64,000 bases of DNA from DASQZK01 sp963764345 (GCA_963764345.1 CAVXSF010000004.1:228103-292102), one strand, 5' to 3'. Counted from the first letter of the stretch, positions 45,594 to 56,040 are shown. The notes: a model not told the origin generated them from the letters alone. Numbers and translations: made by a program.

Positions 45594-47198
45594 ATGAATT
45601 CATCCCGTCAAAATTTCATACTGGTCTTTGGCCTGACCCTCGTAGCAACCCTGGGAGGCTTGTTATTTGGTTATGATACCGCGGTGATCAACGGTGCAAT
45701 AAAAGCCCTGGGGAACTTCTTCATAGAACCTCTCCGTAGTAATCCCGACATGGCCGTAAAGGTCATCGTGGAATTTAAAATTGCGGCCACCATCTGTTTT
45801 GCGATTGTAGCCATCCTGGTGGGCAGCTTCTTTTACCGGCTGTTCGGAACTGCCAGGGGAACAGTTTACAGCGTGATCCTGATCGTACTCATCGGAATGT
45901 TAGTGTATTTTAAATTTCTGGCCCTTCCAAATGAACTGACGGAAAACATGGCCAACTCGATCAGCGGCTTTACCATTGCCAGTGCATTGATTGGGTGCAT
46001 TATCGGAGGGTCTGTAGGAGGTTATGTCAGTCAAACGGTTGGAAGGAAAAAAGGACTCCTCATGGCTGCTGCCTTATTCCTGATCTCAGCGGTCGGTTCG
46101 GCTTTTCCCGATAAAATGAATTTCCTGGGTGCTGAGGTCATCAGCAGCTTTATTTTTTACCGCGTCATCGGTGGAATCGGCGTTGGGCTGGCATCCATGC
46201 TTTCGCCCATGTATATCGCTGAAATCGCTCCAGCCGGGATCAGGGGTAAGCTGGTTTCATGGAACCAGTTCGCAATCATCTTTGGTATGCTGGTGGTATA
46301 TTTTGTCAATTATTCCATTGCCCGCGGACAACAGGATGAATGGATCAACCAGACCGGCTGGCGCTGGATGTTTGCTTCAGAGACCATACCAGCAACCATC
46401 TTTTTGATCCTTCTGTTTTTCGTGCCCGAGACGCCAAGATTCCTGGTCCTGAAAAGTAAGGAAGACCAGGCTATGCATCTGCTCACCAGACTTACGAACG
46501 CTTCGAAGGCACAGGAAACGCTGGCTGAAATCAAGGGAACCCTGGTACATAAAAACTCTCCCTGGCTGAGTTACGGAGGACTGGTCATCGTCATCGGGAT
46601 ATTCCTGTCCGTATTCCAGCAGTTTGTGGGGATCAACGTTGTTTTATATTATGCATCCAGCATTTTCAGTAATATGGGAAGCTCAACCGATACCTCCCTG
46701 CTTCAGACCATCATCGTCGGGGCCGTCAATCTTGTCTTTACGGTTCTGGCCATCTTCACCGTCGACAGGTTCGGCCGCAAACCTCTCCAGATCATCGGGG
46801 CGCTGGGCATGGCTGCCAGTATGATCTGCCTGGGCTTCAGTTTCTATTTCGGCAACCTTGGCCTTATCGCCCTGATCTTTATGCTCACTTATACCGCCTT
46901 TTTCGCCATGTCGTGGGGACCCGTAACCTGGGTACTCCTGTCGGAGATCTTTCCCAACTCCATCAGAGGTGCTATGTCTATCGCCGTGGCAGCGCAGTGG
47001 ATCGCCAACCTGATCATTTCCTGGACATTTCCTATCATGGATGGCAATCCCTGGCTTTCCGGAACCTTCCATAAAGGATTCGCTTACTGGATTTACGGTG
47101 TAATGGGTATACTTGCGGCCGTATTCGTTTGGAAACTTGTCCCTGAAACAAAAGGGAAGACACTTGAAGAAATGGAAGGTCTTTGGAAGAAAGCCTGA
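45594..47198 (+). CDS. xylE: D-xylose/H+ symporter (MFS sugar porter)
   Basis: A 534-residue sugar porter. GGLLFGYDTAVINGAI, VGGYVSQTVGRKKGLL (RxGRK loop), GLASMLSPMYIAEIAPAGIR, WRWMFASETIPA, VPETPRFLV, FQQFVGINVVLYYASSIF (sugar binding), VDRFGRKPL, WGPVTWVLLSEIFPNSIRG and LVPETKGKTLEEME are standard. It has a slightly long insertion between helices 2 and 4 (SFFYRLFGTARG), as in other Bacteroidota XylE proteins. 123 bases separate it from xylA; it probably shares the same regulator. A terminator follows. Confidence 0.92.
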   Translation: MNSSRQNFILVFGLTLVATLGGLLFGYDTAVINGAIKALGNFFIEPLRSNPDMAVKVIVEFKIAATICFAIVAILVGSFFYRLFGTARGTVYSVILIVLIGMLVYFKFLALPNELTENMANSISGFTIASALIGCIIGGSVGGYVSQTVGRKKGLLMAAALFLISAVGSAFPDKMNFLGAEVISSFIFYRVIGGIGVGLASMLSPMYIAEIAPAGIRGKLVSWNQFAIIFGMLVVYFVNYSIARGQQDEWINQTGWRWMFASETIPATIFLILLFFVPETPRFLVLKSKEDQAMHLLTRLTNASKAQETLAEIKGTLVHKNSPWLSYGGLVIVIGIFLSVFQQFVGINVVLYYASSIFSNMGSSTDTSLLQTIIVGAVNLVFTVLAIFTVDRFGRKPLQIIGALGMAASMICLGFSFYFGNLGLIALIFMLTYTAFFAMSWGPVTWVLLSEIFPNSIRGAMSIAVAAQWIANLIISWTFPIMDGNPWLSGTFHKGFAYWIYGVMGILAAVFVWKLVPETKGKTLEEMEGLWKKA

Positions 47199-47213
47199 TG
47201 AAATGAGATCTCT

Positions 47214-47254
47214 TTTTCATACAGGGATAAAAAATTTTCGCCCCTGTATGAAAA
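47214..47254. terminator. Bidirectional terminator between xylE and hlyD-like gene
   Basis: TTTTCATACAGGG (47214-47226) and CCCTGTATGAAAA (47242-47254) are perfect 13-base arms with a 15-base loop. The A/T ends provide a U-tract in each direction. The two flanking genes converge on it. Confidence 0.75.
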
Positions 47255-47267
47255 GGGGTTCCCGGCT

Positions 47268-48614
47268 TTAAATACCGGACTGCCCCTTTTTCTTATGCAG
47301 TTCTTTTTGTCTTGTAATAACCGATTTTACCGGATTCACGATTCTTTCCAGCAGCCTGACATCATCGGTAATGATCTCCGCAGTACCCTGCATACCCTGG
47401 GCAAAATCGAGTTTAATACCATAGGTGGTGGTAAGCCCGTCAGGCAGGCTGACAAGAACGGAATAGGCATTATCGCTGGCCACCATTGAGATATTCCGGA
47501 TTTCTCCTTTTACAATGCCGTTTTCCATATACGGAAAATTGGCAAATTTGATGTTCACATCCTGGCCCGTCTTAACTTTCCCTGTCCCGGAGGCAGAAAT
47601 GGGCAGCTCAATCTTACCGATGATATCACCGGGATTTTCCGGGACAACGGTCATCACCACTTTTCCCTGTGTGACATTCTGGTTTTCGCTCCAAAACCGG
47701 GTAAAACTTACAATCCCGTCAATCGAGGAGCGCAGGATGAATTTCTCATCCCAGGCAGCCAGGGATGCCGATAGATTATCAAAAGCTTCAATGACCTGGA
47801 GTTTAAGTTTTCCGGCCTGGTCGTTTTTCTGCAGTTCGAGATCGAGGATCGTCTGCTGAAGTTTTGAAATCTGTATCTCGTTATTAACGATGACACTTCG
47901 GGATTCTTCATAAGCCCGTTGTTTTACCAGGAATGCAGACTTAGATTTTTCAAAATCCGCCTGGGGAACGACACCCTGGCTGTGCAGGGTCGAATCCCTG
48001 CTGAACTGGTTTTGTGCCAGATTCACCTCGTCACTAATGATCCTGCTCTGTTTTCTCAACGTCCATGAATAAGCCTGGTAACGTTTAATCTCTTCTTTCA
48101 ACGATTCTATTTTCAGATCATGGTAATCGAGTTTAATGAAATTAATCAGATCTTCGTACTGCTTCAGGAAATTGGCATATGCAGTTTGAATATCTCCCAG
48201 CTTCAAGTTGCCCGGAAAATGTATAACGGTATCCTTTGATGGATTATCGAGTAAAAGCCTGTAGGTATCGAGGTGAGATTTCAGCAGTTGAACATCACTA
48301 AAATCAGCTGTACTGGCAATCAGGGCCATGATCTGACCGTTGGTTACTTTCTGGTTATCCTGGACAAGAAGGGTTGCAATCCTCCCGTCGGTTTTGGCGA
48401 CGGCATTATAAGGCGGATTTTCGGTGGTCACATAAATGCTTGCTGAAACGATCCTTGGATATTTGAACACCCAGCTACCCAGGAGAATGAGTCCTATAGT
48501 AATAAACAACAACAGGATTCCCCATCTGACGATCCAGTGCGGTATATGTCCGAGTATCTCCCTGACTTCCTCACTCCGGTAATCCGGCGCATTATTCCAG
48601 TTTTCTTCAGGCAT
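47268..48614 (-). CDS. HlyD-family membrane fusion protein
   Basis: About 448 residues. An N-terminal cytoplasmic stretch and one membrane helix (WGILLLFITIGLILLGSWVF) precede a biotinyl-lipoyl half-motif (NAVAKTDGRIATLLVQDNQK), a long coiled coil (residues about 120-300), the second half-motif (RSSIDGIVSFTRFWSENQNV) and a beta-barrel end. It resembles adaptors of type I exporters that work with peptidase-type ABC transporters in Bacteroidota. No ABC transporter or peptide substrate is adjacent. The ATG at 48614 fits better than 48692. Confidence 0.85.
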   Translation of the reverse strand: MPEENWNNAPDYRSEEVREILGHIPHWIVRWGILLLFITIGLILLGSWVFKYPRIVSASIYVTTENPPYNAVAKTDGRIATLLVQDNQKVTNGQIMALIASTADFSDVQLLKSHLDTYRLLLDNPSKDTVIHFPGNLKLGDIQTAYANFLKQYEDLINFIKLDYHDLKIESLKEEIKRYQAYSWTLRKQSRIISDEVNLAQNQFSRDSTLHSQGVVPQADFEKSKSAFLVKQRAYEESRSVIVNNEIQISKLQQTILDLELQKNDQAGKLKLQVIEAFDNLSASLAAWDEKFILRSSIDGIVSFTRFWSENQNVTQGKVVMTVVPENPGDIIGKIELPISASGTGKVKTGQDVNIKFANFPYMENGIVKGEIRNISMVASDNAYSVLVSLPDGLTTTYGIKLDFAQGMQGTAEIITDDVRLLERIVNPVKSVITRQKELHKKKGQSGI

Positions 48615-48706
48615 AATTACTTGTTTAGGGGGTATTAAATTACACATTTTTTCGATCAGGATACAAATTTCGGGAAAGATGTTTAAACCCAACCGTTACG
48701 AAGATT

Positions 48707-48762
48707 CAGTAATAAACCATGCGGGGGTGCGAATTATCGCACCCCCGCATGGTTTATTACTG
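48707..48762. terminator. Very long perfect hairpin after gyrB
   Basis: Arms of 26 bases (48707-48732 and 48737-48762) are exactly complementary around a four-base loop ATTA. The GC core is GCGGGGGTGCGA, flanked by A/T-rich AATAAACCAT, giving a U-containing tail either way. It follows the gyrB stop (48785) by 22 bases and is the most stable hairpin in the window. Confidence 0.8.
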
Positions 48763-48784
48763 ACCTGAAAGATTAAGCCCGGGA

Positions 48785-50806
48785 TCAGGCATCAATCTTG
48801 GCATATTTGGCATGTTTCTCGATAAATTCGCGACGGGGCGGCACATCGTCGCCCATCAGCATGGAGAAGATCCGGTCGGCTTCAGCGGCACTTTCAATGG
48901 TCACCTGGCGCAGAGTACGGTGTTCCGGGTTCATCGTGGTATCCCACAGCTGTTCAGCATTCATTTCACCCAGACCCTTATACCTCTGCACGTGTACTCC
49001 GGCAACACCTTTTGACATCTCCTCAACGAGTTGTTTACGTTCTTCCTCCGTCCAGCAATATTTTTCCTGGTTACCTTTTTTTAACTGGTACAGAGGTGGC
49101 GTAGCAATGTAGAGGTACCCGCTTTGGATCAATTCATTCATATACCTGAAAAAGAATGTCATGACCAGAGTGGAGATATGGCTTCCGTCGACATCGGCAT
49201 CCGTCATGATGATAATTTTATGGTAACGAAGTCCTTCAATATTCAGGGCTTTGCTGTCCTCTTCCGTTCCGATGTTCACACCGAGAGCTGTAAAAATGTT
49301 TTTGATTTCATCATTTTCGAAGATCTTATGCTGCATGGCTTTCTCCACATTGAGTATTTTTCCCTTAAGGGGAAGGATAGCCTGGAAGTTCCGGTCACGT
49401 CCCTGTTTGGCCGTTCCGCCGGCAGAATCACCCTCAACAATGAAAATTTCAGTTTTTGCAGGATCTTTGTCGGAACAATCGGCCAGTTTTCCCGGGAGGC
49501 CGGCACCTGAGAGCACATTTTTACGCTGAACCAGTTCCCTGGCTTTGCGTGCAGCATGCCGGGCCATTGCGGCAAGGATCACTTTGGATACAATGGTCCT
49601 TGCATCCTTGGGATGCTCCTCCAGATAGTTGGTCAGCTCGCCGCTGACAGCACCATCAACAACACCCATAATGTCGGAATTGCCCAGTTTGGTCTTGGTC
49701 TGACCTTCAAACTGTGGCTCTGCCACTTTTACTGAGATAATCGCGGTAAGCCCTTCCCTGAAATCATCTCCGTTAATATCGAATTTAAGTTTGGCGAGCA
49801 TACCGGATTTTTCGGCATAAGATTTAAGGGTGCGGGTCAGCCCACGCCTGAATCCGGCAAGATGGGTGCCGCCTTCAATGGTATTGATATTATTCACGTA
49901 GGAGTGAATATTTTCCGTAAAGGAAGTATTGTAATGAAGAGCTATCTCGACGGGGACCCCGTTTTTCTCTGTATCGATATGAATGATCTCATCGATGAGT
50001 TTCTCACGGTTCACATCCAGGAACCGCACAAATTCCTTCAATCCTTCTTCCGAAAAGAAGCTCTCATGACGAAAATTCTGTTCGCCGTTAGCGTTTTCAT
50101 GGCCATTGTCGTTGCCGTTCCCGTTCTCCTCAAGTTCCCGTTTATCGATAATGGAAAGCTTGATTCCTTTGTTCAGGAAGGCCAGCTCACGAAGCCTTGA
50201 AGCAAGGATCTCGAAATTAAAGGTGGTCGTCGTGAATATTTCATTATCCGGTAAAAAAGTAATGATGGTTCCGGTTTTATCGGTAGTCCCTATTTCCCGG
50301 ACGGAATACAGGGGCTTACCTCTTCCGAATTCCTGTTCATAGACTTTTCCGCCAAGATGAACCACTGCTTTCAGATGAGAGGAAAGGGCATTTACACAGG
50401 AAACACCAACACCGTGAAGTCCACCCGATACCTTATATGAATTCTTGTCAAATTTACCACCTGCATGTAACACTGTCATCACCACCTCAAGAGCAGACTT
50501 TTTCTCCTTCTCCATGATATCAACAGGGATTCCCCGGCCGTCGTCGGTGACGGTAACCGATCCGTCTTCATTGATGATCACATCGATGTTGTTGCAATAA
50601 CCGGCAAGGGCTTCGTCGATAGAATTGTCGACAACTTCATATACAAGATGATGAAGACCCTTAACACTGATATCGCCAATATACATGGCAGGCCTCTTAC
50701 GAACGGCTTCCAGCCCTTCAAGGACCTGAATGTTGGTCGCGGTATAGGTTTTTCCGTTTGCTCCTTCAACTAAATTTTCGTTTAATTCTTTCTCTTTATT
50801 ATCCAT
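48785..50806 (-). CDS. gyrB: DNA gyrase subunit B
   Basis: A protein of 673 residues. GHKL ATPase: VVDNSIDEALAGYCNNI, DDGRGIPVD, LHAGGKFDKNSYKVSGGLHG; transducer; TOPRIM domain: EGDSAGGTAKQGRDRNFQAI, ILNVEKA, DADVDGSHI; C-terminal YKGLGEMNAEQLWDTTMNPE. GyrB supplies ATP hydrolysis for negative supercoiling with GyrA. A small variable insert rich in Asn, Gly and Glu (NGNGNDNGHENANGE) sits in the transducer region, as in several Bacteroidota. ATG 50806 is the standard start; an extension to 50872 is unlikely. It is monocistronic. Confidence 0.95.
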   Translation of the reverse strand: MDNKEKELNENLVEGANGKTYTATNIQVLEGLEAVRKRPAMYIGDISVKGLHHLVYEVVDNSIDEALAGYCNNIDVIINEDGSVTVTDDGRGIPVDIMEKEKKSALEVVMTVLHAGGKFDKNSYKVSGGLHGVGVSCVNALSSHLKAVVHLGGKVYEQEFGRGKPLYSVREIGTTDKTGTIITFLPDNEIFTTTTFNFEILASRLRELAFLNKGIKLSIIDKRELEENGNGNDNGHENANGEQNFRHESFFSEEGLKEFVRFLDVNREKLIDEIIHIDTEKNGVPVEIALHYNTSFTENIHSYVNNINTIEGGTHLAGFRRGLTRTLKSYAEKSGMLAKLKFDINGDDFREGLTAIISVKVAEPQFEGQTKTKLGNSDIMGVVDGAVSGELTNYLEEHPKDARTIVSKVILAAMARHAARKARELVQRKNVLSGAGLPGKLADCSDKDPAKTEIFIVEGDSAGGTAKQGRDRNFQAILPLKGKILNVEKAMQHKIFENDEIKNIFTALGVNIGTEEDSKALNIEGLRYHKIIIMTDADVDGSHISTLVMTFFFRYMNELIQSGYLYIATPPLYQLKKGNQEKYCWTEEERKQLVEEMSKGVAGVHVQRYKGLGEMNAEQLWDTTMNPEHRTLRQVTIESAAEADRIFSMLMGDDVPPRREFIEKHAKYAKIDA

Positions 50807-51015
50807 GAATTCATAATTTATGTCAACACAAAATATACCTTTAGGATCATGATAATGATCCCCTCCGGTCAATGTCCGATCCGTGATTTGGGTTGCTTAA
50901 AACTGCCTTCCTGACAGGTAAAAAACCGGGGCTTTGTCAAGACCCCTAATCGTATATTAAAAAGCCTGTATTTCAATTATTTACATTATCCATCCAACAT
51001 CACAAATTTTCTAAA

Positions 51016-51023
51016 CAAAGATA
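51016..51023 (-). promoter_or_regulatory. Candidate -7 box upstream of gyrB
   Basis: TATCTTTG on the minus strand matches TAnnTTTG. It lies 210 bases before the gyrB ATG, in a 380-base AT-rich gap (50807-51187), so it would give a long leader. The -33 box is weak. The rest of the gap shows no gene. Confidence 0.35.
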
Positions 51024-51187
51024 CGAAAAAACCACGGTTTTTACATGGGGAAAACGAAGTATTTTTGGTAGTTTTTCAACAAAGAATGAACAGTGTAACC
51101 GCTCTGAAATTCAAATTATTAGACTGGCAGAACAACATTGAAGCGGGACAACATTAAAAACGTTCGGAAACACTTCTAAGATATTGA

Positions 51188-52838
51188 TTACAAGGCATAA
51201 GTAAATCCGACCATGGCCTGGAAGCGCTGGGCAGGATACTGGTTCCAGATCTGGTATTTTGAGGCCGTGAAATTATTCAGTTTTACAAAGAAAGACAAGA
51301 GCTTTGTATAGCGGTATTCGACCGACAAATTGGCATCAAGGTAAGGTTTGAGTTCAATGGGTTCGGGAGTGCCCGGCGCGAACCTCTTGCCGGTATAGAA
51401 CAGGTTGGCATCCACCAGTATTTTATCCCTGAGGTTATATGAAGCACCCAGATTGGCATCAAAATCCGGTCTTTGCCATGGATATGCCAGGCTGTCAAGA
51501 GTATAGTGGTAGTAATGGGCAGTGAGCATCAGACTGCAATTTTTCGCTCTGGTTCCAGGTGATCTCTCCCGAAGTTTTCAGGACTGCGGCATTATCGTAC
51601 TGAACGGTGAACTGGTTCTGAAGGACATTGGTCGTATCGTTCACAAAAAAGTACATATCGCTGACCTGGGTATAGGAAAGCCTGAAATCAAAAGCCATTT
51701 TTGAACTGTACTGCCCTTTCAGTCCGAAAAATCCGTTCAGTCCGTAATCTGAATTTCTTACCGACAGCCCGGGGACGATGTAAGGATTCTCGAAAAGGAT
51801 CTTACGGTAACTGTTGATCTCCCGGTAACCGTCAATGCCCATGTAAGGGATCAGAACATTTTTGACAATGTTGAACTGGAAATCGGCCTTTGGATAGATA
51901 TGAATAGCCCCACTTCCCCGAATATCCGTTGTCGTGTTCAACCCAATCAGAAACCGCCAGTCTTCACCGGCTTTGGAGACATAAGGATTGAACCTGATCA
52001 CCAGGTTATCCGTGGAGTCGATCCCGGCAGATTTATTGTAATATTCCACGCCTGTCTCTAATCCGGAATACCAGTCACCGATAAATTTCTCAACCTTCCC
52101 GTTAATTTTCAGTGCGTTTTCTGTATTTCTGAAAGCATCACGGGTAATCTGGTCCTTCAAGTCGAGACGATAATTCAGATGGGACGAATCGGGATAGCTT
52201 GAATAGACTGCCATGCGTACGCCGGCGGAATAGATTTTCTGCCGGTTATTTTTGTTTTCCAGAACAGTATCTCTGAGTGCTGTATTATAACCGTAATAAA
52301 GGACCGAGTTATAGCCGCCGGACAATCCGCCTTCCACCACAGATTTGTAAAAGATATGTCTGGCATAGAGTTCCCCTGCATTATCGCTATAATTTTCAGG
52401 TACTTTCTGACCATTGTCCAGTTTTAGCCTGCCGTTTGATGACTGGTGTCTTAAATAAAGACCCATATCCGTTTTTCTCGATCTGAGCTGGTTCACCGTG
52501 ATTTCGGCATATGGGGTAAAATAATTTCCCAATCCAAGAGATAGCTGACTTTTATAAAGACGTTCGAGGGGTAGTCCAATCATTCTTGCCGGCTGAATCG
52601 GCTTAACACTGAAGTGGGTATCATAGCGTTTGGGTATGATGGAATAGTGAAAATCCGTCGATATCCTGGTCGAATCATTGAACTGAGGCAAAAGGTTAAT
52701 CTTTTCTGCATCAGAAAGGGTTGGCGTATAAGGCTTTACAACCTTAACCTGCTTACCGATCTGGTTTTGTGCAAAAAGCAGTGAGGGCATAAGGAGCAGT
52801 GCCGGCAGGATGGAAATAAGCTTTAAGTAGGATTTCAT
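51188..52838 (-). CDS. Outer-membrane beta-barrel protein, one frameshift
   Basis: About 549 residues. After a Sec signal (ILPALLLMPSLLFA) comes VVKPYTPTLSDAEKINLLPQ, then many alternating strands with aromatic turns typical of a TonB-receptor-like barrel (LYARHIFYKSVVEGGLSGGY, FNIVKNVLIPYMGIDGYREI), ending AQRFQAMVGFTYAL, a typical last strand. The join is near 51540: one extra A in GAAAAATTG. No plug domain or TonB box was seen. It follows a TPR gene by 26 bases, so the two probably form a complex. Confidence 0.7.
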
Positions 52839-52864
52839 AACGCTAACGATCAGGATTAATTCAA

Positions 52865-55800
52865 CTAATACAAACTATCCGGCACACTGATGGTGCTGTC
52901 TGGTCCGGCAGACTTGTTCTCTTCATCTACCCTGTTGGTGATGGCTTTTTTCCGTTTGACGGCTTCAGCTTTAATACCATCATCTTCCGTGGTATAATAA
53001 TTGATAATGCTTTCCAGTGTCTGAACCGCCTGGAAATCATCCTTTTTTGACAGGTAGATATCCGAAAGCAGCAGGAAAGATTTTCCCATCCAGAACTGAT
53101 ATGGGGTATTCATCTTGATGAACTCAAATACCTCGTTTTCGGCCTTATCCACGTCGCCACGGTTATAATCAATTTCAGCCATCCTGTATTTGGCTTCCGC
53201 ACCCTGTTCACTGTTTACCTCCCCGGCGATGCGGGAGTACCAGTCGTATGCCCCGGGCATGTCGTTCTGTTTGAAGTAAGCATCCGCGATCAGGTATTTG
53301 GCTTCCCTGGCCACCGAAGGTTCCAGCTTATCCTGAAGCAGAACCTCGTTGGCAGCATTGATGGTATTCTGATATTCCCCAAGCTTGTTGTACGATCGCA
53401 TGAGTCCTGTCTCGGCTTCCTGGATATTCGTCTTGTTTTCGCCCAGGGTGACCAGTTTCTGGTAAAGTCCGGCAGCCGTATTATAATCCTCCTTGTTAAA
53501 AGCAATACGCGACGCGGCCACCAGTGCAGGCTCGGTGAACATATTGGCGGGCTGGTCTATGATATAGGTCAGGGAACTGAAAGCACTATCGGCACGGTTG
53601 AGCTTCAGGAGACAATCGGCACGGTAATAATTGGCATTCAGAAGGAAGGCCCCGTTGGGAAAACGCTGAAGGTAGTTATCCAGGTCATGGACTGCCTTAT
53701 CGCAGTTTCCTGCCAGGTATGTATTCTCTGCCGCGGAGTAAAGAAGAGAATCCTGTTCACTGACCGACACCCCCTGCCCTATCTCATGAACATAGGCCAG
53801 GTAACCATCAACATCGTTCATGTCGACATAAATGTTTTTGATTGATTTCAGGGCATTGGATGATTCGGTTGTCCCCGGATAATCGTTTACCACCCGTTTG
53901 TAATAGGTCAGGGCCTCCACATTATTTCCGGAATTCTTATCGATCAGTCCCAGTTGGAGGAGTGTACGGCTCAGGTAATTGCTGCCCGGATAGTCGGTAA
54001 TAATTTTAGTATAATCCTTCTTTGCATCCTGCGGGTCATTGAGGATCAGGTACGTTCTTCCCAGCTCATACAGGGCATCGTCGTTGTATGCCGACTGCGG
54101 ATATTTGGACCGTAACTCGTTAAGCGTTTCGATCTTCCTCTGTGGACGGTCAACCAATCCAAGGGTAAAGGCTTTCTGGTAATAGGCATAATCCACGTCC
54201 GCCTTTCCCATGGCAATCACCTTGTCGTACCAGGTTATGGCCTGCCAGTAGCTTGACTGAATAAAACGGCAATCGCCCAGGCGGTTGTATGCATCGGCCA
54301 GGGTCACCGACTGGCTGTTCTGCTCCAGGTTGGTGTATTTTAAGAACCATCCTTCGGCTTTCGGATAATCCTTGCGGGAAAATTCAAGATAACCAAGGCT
54401 GTAATTTACGTTCTTGAATTCAGGTGTCTGAAGGGAGGTGGGCTCGTCGAGAAAAAGATTGTAAAAATCTTCAGCAGTGTTGGTATCGCCCATACGGTAA
54501 TAGGCTTCGGCGAGCCAGTAATATGTCCTGGCTTTGATGATGTCGTCGTAATTGCCGAATTTCAGGGATTTGTCGAAGATGGAGACGGCATCGTCGAACC
54601 TGAGGTTGGTAAACAGTTCAAGACCACGGTAAAAGGCTACCTTCTGGTAAGCCTTCTCAATTTCACTGTCCTTGTCTTTGATCTTTTCAAGTGATTCGAG
54701 GGCCATCCGGTAATTCCTCGTATTCATATAGGCCAAAACGAGATAGTGATATGCCTCATCGGTCCGTTTGGATGCCGGATACTGGGTAATATAAGAATTG
54801 AACGCCCGGATAGCCTCGTTAAACGGTGTGTACGACAGCTGATAGGTCACTTTGGCATAATTGAAGAGGGCATCTTCCTTAATGGTCTGGTCGAAATTCA
54901 TCCTGGCAGCTGAAGCAAAAGCGGCACGGGCTTTGTTTTCCTGCCCAAGCTGAATATAACAACCTGCCAGGTGGTAAAGGGCACTTTGACTGATCTCTGA
55001 ATTGTTAAGGGAGATGCGCTCAAAAATTGTGGCGGCTTCCTGGTACTTTCCAGTCATATAATAGGCAAACGCCAGCTGGTACTTATCATCGATAGATAAA
55101 TGCCCCACATCATCCCTGTATTTCTCAAGGAAAGGTATGGATTCCTCATATCTTCCCAGGTAAAAGTAGGATTCACCAATGATCTTGGCCATTTCTGGTG
55201 CACGCTTCTCACTTACGGTCTTCATGAGCGGCGGGGCAAATTCAATGACTTTTTCAAATTTTTTCTGAAGGTAATAGATCTGTGAGATGTAGTACGGTGC
55301 TACCGGGGCGAATGTCTCGTCACTGACAAGCGCAAGGAAACCATTAAGGGCGGTTTCATAATTTCCCTGGACGTACGCGATATGAGAATAATAATAAAGT
55401 GCAGGAGAGGAATATTCGGTGTCAGTATCCTTGATCTCATAAAATGACACCCTAGCATTTTCGTAATCATTACGCATATAATATGCAAACCCTTTCTGGA
55501 AATAATACTCTGAGAGCTCGTCGCTGTCAAGGTAGTACCGGTCGACTTTATTAAAGTAACTGATGGTTTTCGGCCAGTCCTTTTTAATATACATATAATT
55601 GGCCAGGCTGAAATAAGCCTGGTTTATGAGCGGGCTCTCCGGGTTCTCCTTGGCAAACTGGTATACCAGATATTCTGCATCCAGGTTCTGCAGTTCGATG
55701 GAACATAGGGCCTGGTAATATTGGGCTTCTGTTTTAAGCTCCGACTTACCATATTCCATCCCTTCAAGTGACTTTTCAAAGAAATTTTTTGCGGCTCCGT

Positions 55801-55945
55801 ATTTTTCCTTCTCAAACAGCTCCATCCCCTTCATGAAATTACTTCCGGACCAGGTATAGATCTCGGATTTTTGTGAAAAAACCATTTGAGTCCCCGGTAA
55901 GAAGAGAAGAACCGCAAGGGAGATCAGAAATTTTCGCTTAATCAT
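52865..55945 (-). CDS. Large secreted tetratricopeptide-repeat protein
   Basis: A 1,026-residue protein with a Sec signal (ISLAVLLFLPGTQMVFSQ) and about two dozen TPR units along its whole length, for example QAYFSLANYMYIKKDWPKTI, DKYQLAFAYYMTGKYQEAAT and AYYWLAEAYYRMGDTNTAED-like stretches. Periplasmic TPR proteins of this type are thought to act as scaffolds for outer-membrane complexes in Bacteroidota; the partner here would be the barrel protein encoded next. No enzymatic domain is visible. The ATG at 55945 begins the unit; a palindrome lies 70 bases upstream. Confidence 0.88.
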   Translation of the reverse strand: MIKRKFLISLAVLLFLPGTQMVFSQKSEIYTWSGSNFMKGMELFEKEKYGAAKNFFEKSLEGMEYGKSELKTEAQYYQALCSIELQNLDAEYLVYQFAKENPESPLINQAYFSLANYMYIKKDWPKTISYFNKVDRYYLDSDELSEYYFQKGFAYYMRNDYENARVSFYEIKDTDTEYSSPALYYYSHIAYVQGNYETALNGFLALVSDETFAPVAPYYISQIYYLQKKFEKVIEFAPPLMKTVSEKRAPEMAKIIGESYFYLGRYEESIPFLEKYRDDVGHLSIDDKYQLAFAYYMTGKYQEAATIFERISLNNSEISQSALYHLAGCYIQLGQENKARAAFASAARMNFDQTIKEDALFNYAKVTYQLSYTPFNEAIRAFNSYITQYPASKRTDEAYHYLVLAYMNTRNYRMALESLEKIKDKDSEIEKAYQKVAFYRGLELFTNLRFDDAVSIFDKSLKFGNYDDIIKARTYYWLAEAYYRMGDTNTAEDFYNLFLDEPTSLQTPEFKNVNYSLGYLEFSRKDYPKAEGWFLKYTNLEQNSQSVTLADAYNRLGDCRFIQSSYWQAITWYDKVIAMGKADVDYAYYQKAFTLGLVDRPQRKIETLNELRSKYPQSAYNDDALYELGRTYLILNDPQDAKKDYTKIITDYPGSNYLSRTLLQLGLIDKNSGNNVEALTYYKRVVNDYPGTTESSNALKSIKNIYVDMNDVDGYLAYVHEIGQGVSVSEQDSLLYSAAENTYLAGNCDKAVHDLDNYLQRFPNGAFLLNANYYRADCLLKLNRADSAFSSLTYIIDQPANMFTEPALVAASRIAFNKEDYNTAAGLYQKLVTLGENKTNIQEAETGLMRSYNKLGEYQNTINAANEVLLQDKLEPSVAREAKYLIADAYFKQNDMPGAYDWYSRIAGEVNSEQGAEAKYRMAEIDYNRGDVDKAENEVFEFIKMNTPYQFWMGKSFLLLSDIYLSKKDDFQAVQTLESIINYYTTEDDGIKAEAVKRKKAITNRVDEENKSAGPDSTISVPDSLY

Positions 55946-56014
55946 GCCAGTTTCTTTGAAGTATCCTGTAAAAATAAGAATAAATGAGCATCCTATCAGG
56001 AGGGGATTTTCTTT

Positions 56015-56040
56015 TTAATTAACAGGTACCTGTTAATTAA
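56015..56040. promoter_or_regulatory. Perfect 26-base palindrome between TPR gene and ftsE
   Basis: The left half TTAATTAACAGGT and right half ACCTGTTAATTAA are exact reverse complements with no loop. It lies in the divergent 184-base gap, 70 bases from the TPR start and 90 from ftsE. It suits a dimeric regulator; no binding protein is known. Confidence 0.5.
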
